From Halisarca cf. caerulea (Eukaryota; Porifera; Demospongiae; Chondrillida; Halisarcidae): 64,000 nt of DNA. Of the stretch, positions 61,367-64,000 are shown piece by piece (position 1 is the stretch's first letter; each line of letters starts with the position of its first letter). The position numbers and the translations under genes were made by a program. The notes under the pieces were generated by a model. It searched no databases. It had not been told where the DNA came from and was given only the letters and a program-made list of their open reading frames with translations. Location of the stretch: contig CAUJGJ010000135.1 in NCBI GenBank assembly GCA_963170055.1, forward strand, positions 376,001-440,000, written 5' to 3'.

Positions 61367-64000
61367 CAAACACAAAGATTACATGCATCACAGGATCCAA
61401 GAACAGAGGCAGCATTTTCACGCTGGATGGCGACGGCGATTCTCTGAACCAAAAATGCCCTGGACATGGGGTCTGAAGTGGTGGAAATGAGCAGCTGGCG
61501 AATGAAGGCTTTGGTCTCCCTTCTGAAAGATCCTAGGGTCTCAACTGCCACAGGTATGAAGATGTGGATTGATTCTAGATGGGAGTACTTGGCATGCTTC
61601 CTGTTTTCTGCATCATTGGGTACAGCTCCACCTTCCCTGACTGAAAGGGCTTGGTGAAATGGAGCTAGGGTATATGGACAAGTGGCTTCCCAAACAAGGA
61701 TCCTGCCCTGCTTCCAAGGACAATGGTTGCCCCGTCTGGTCGTTCACCATCTGATCTGTACAGACCAGAGGGTTCTAGGTGAGAGGGGATCTTCAGGGAG
61801 GCAAGTGATCTCTTGATGATGTCATTGATTGCAGCATGTCAAGAAGGGCGTCCCTTGCTGAAGCGACAGCTCAGGCCATGAGTACCTAGTCTGCCGACCT
61901 CCTGGTTGAGTGCAGGGGTGTGGGTCACAAAAGGGGAGTCCTAGACGAAGGCCCAAGGCTATACGGATGACTTCATTGTCCATGCGCAAGCCTAAGGAGG
62001 TGACTGGGGGAGCATCCAGCCAGGCTCCAGATTCCTTGCAGGCTGCCGAGAGAAATCTGGCTCTAGATGATGCATCTGGGGCTGAATTCGGTAGAGATTC
62101 ATAGGTAGCTCGTACCTTGGGCAAGTCCCAGGATTTCTTTAGTATAGCCGAGGAGCCGGTTGGACGAGGTTCTTCATGATCATTACCCCAGAGAGCAAGT
62201 GCAGATTCCATGAGGTCAGATGAAATTGGGGGGCAACCTGTTGCAGAATGCAGCAGGCAAGGTCTGAACATCCCACAATCGAGGCCAGCTAGAAAGGCAG
62301 AAGGTGCCAGCTGAGCTGCTCTGCGTGTGCCTGTACCCCCATTACTGGTTGGTAGGGTTGCTTGGAGCCATGTAGTGTCTTGCTCTAGGTGAACATTAGT
62401 AATGTCACTGAGTAGTCTTCTTAGAAGGTTGTCATAGACTAAGAGTTGTAGGAAGAGTAATCTTTGGGATTGCTAGGGAATGCTTAAGAAGGAAAAATCC
62501 TTCATGAGCGGGGAGATCACGCACTCTTTCACTCAAGAGTTCAAGGAGATTGGACTTCCCTTGGAGAGCCTTAGACAGCTTGCTGATGTCCCCAATGGGA
62601 GAGCCCAATATCTCTGCACCGTTGGAGTCTTCAGTGGAAAGGTCAGAGAATACATTCAAGATCCTCTCTTGGGACTACCTGTCTTTGCTGATTAGTTGTG
62701 TCTTGCTCCTACTGAGCTGAAGCCCCATGGCCCTTCCAATGTTCTCAATGGATTCCTGGTCTTGGATGATGTCAGAAGAAGTGCCTCCCAAGGTGCCATC
62801 GTTGAGGTAAAATGCCCTAAGTTCCGATTTGAGATATTTGAGCATTGGATGGATGGTCAAGCAAAAGAGCATGGGGCCAAGCGGATCTCCCTGTTGGACA
62901 CCTTCTTGAGAGAGAATGGTGGTTTCTCCATGGAAAAGTGATGATGGCCTACCATATACTGCATGAACGAATGGATATTGCACAGTAACCACATCAGAGA
63001 TGGCTTGGAGCATTTGGTCTCTCCTTAAGGAATTAAAGGCGTTCTGGAAATCCAACTTCAGAATACAGTGACTGCTCTCGGAATGATGTAAAAAGCTCCC
63101 AACTGAGTTTACAATTGCCTCGGCATCTCTTGGAATCCCATACCCAAGCTGGAGTGGTAGTAGGTAGGTACTCCCCATATCCAAGACACGAGAACTAAAG
63201 CACTTTGCTGCCAAACGACATAAGGTGTTGCCAACAGCGATTGGTCATATTCCACCATCCTTCTTTGTGAATGCTAAGTGAGAAGCACCAAAAAATATAG
63301 GGCAGACATCGGAGGGGATATTGCCCAATCCAATGGCATTAATAAAGTTAGTTAGAGAAGACAGAAGGTCTTTACCGCCCTTCTCTGCAGGTGGACCAAT
63401 CAAGTCCTTTAGGTGTTTGGGACGCAATCTGTCAGGGCCTCCTGCCGAGCCACTTGGAAAGGACAGGACAGCCTTGGCTATCTCTTCCTGGGTGAATGGG
63501 GCGAAACTTGGATACTGCTCCCTTGGTTAAGGCAATTGGCAGTCAGAAGGTGGTGAAAGATGTTTCTCCTAAAGACCCAAGGTTGTTGATTCATTCATAT
63601 AGGAGCAAAAGTGCTGTCAGAGCAGGCCAGCCGAACAGCACATCTAAAAGTCTCCATCTAATTTAGATGAGATTCTTGAGAGTAGGTAGTTGTGAGGGGA
63701 ATTCATCAAAACCATACTTCAGGGCAAGCTTGGGCATGCATCCATACTTAAATCATAATAATATTATATGCATTGATGGATGCAATGTCATTATAATAAG
63801 GCGTAGATATCACCAACTATGCAGAAATGAGGCCAACATCTCATCGATTGTTTAACAAAGGAGAGATGCAGTCATTCAGCCATCCAGCCAGATCACTGGG
63901 GTTAAAGCAATGGTACTTGGCAATCAGTGCAAAGAATGGTACAATTGAGGTTGCCAAGACATCCCTATGTCTATTTCTACTAAGAACAATAAGTCTATCA
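61366..64000 (-). mobile_element. LINE of the same family, opposite strand, continuing past the window
   Basis: From 5' to 3' on the - strand: SFAPFTQEEIAKAVLSFPSG and RPKHLKDLIGPPAEKGG at 63530-63370; the RT core at 63214-62675 (LKLDFQNAFNSLRRDQML, GVQQGDPLGPMLFCLTIHPM, FYLNDGTLGG, LQLSRSKTQLIS); GAEILGSPIGDISKLSKAL; SLGLRMDNEVIRIALGLRLG; and AVETLGSFRRETKAFIRQL with IAVAIQRENAASVLG. The catalytic Y-x-D-D box reads YLND. A TGA interrupts GGI|PIAVGNTLC near 63246 and a TAG follows LISKDR at 62672. Pseudogene. Confidence 0.88.

Overview
This is an animal nuclear genome window, most likely from a sponge (demosponge). The reasons are spliced genes with GT..AG introns, many dinucleotide microsatellites, several non-LTR retrotransposons, and a transmembrane receptor built from tandem SRCR domains. 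The species assignment is inference; no marker here fixes it.

Three genes are well supported. (1) The 3' part of SPAG17, a ciliary central-apparatus protein, on the + strand from the left edge to 14745. Thirteen exons give about 1,868 residues in one consistent frame. (2) A single-exon, secreted, single-C2-domain protein on the + strand at 30478-30903. (3) A multi-SRCR transmembrane receptor on the - strand at 52554-59325. It has at least six SRCR exons, all with phase-1 boundaries, then a membrane/tail exon with several tyrosine motifs. Its 5' end is not identified.

Layout. 1-15 kb: SPAG17, whose introns are filled with short ACGT/GTAC repeats and small transposons. 15-32 kb: foldback element 1, a decayed copy of the receptor tail exon (carrying a small insertion with a hammerhead-like core), an array of a ~1.15-kb repeat, foldback element 2, the C2 gene, and a decayed SRCR exon. 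32-33.8 kb: a LINE on the - strand. 33.9-51.2 kb: the same order again in decayed form (SPAG17 3' end, repeat array, receptor tail exon with an expanded 27-bp minisatellite, more array, C2 pseudogene, decayed SRCR exon). 52.5-59.3 kb: the intact SRCR receptor. 59.4-64 kb: LINE remnants, including two of one family placed tail to tail.

The central observation is that 14.0-32.0 kb and 33.9-51.2 kb read as two colinear copies of one ancestral segment. The SRCR-derived pseudo-exons at both ends of each copy suggest the C2 gene once lay inside an intron of a related SRCR receptor gene, on the opposite strand. The other notable structures are two ~600-bp foldback palindromes with nearly identical arms, and the 151-bp insertion with a 13-14-bp target duplication and a hammerhead-like core. 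I did not find a defence-type operon or a clearly new enzymatic system. The novelty is in genome structure.
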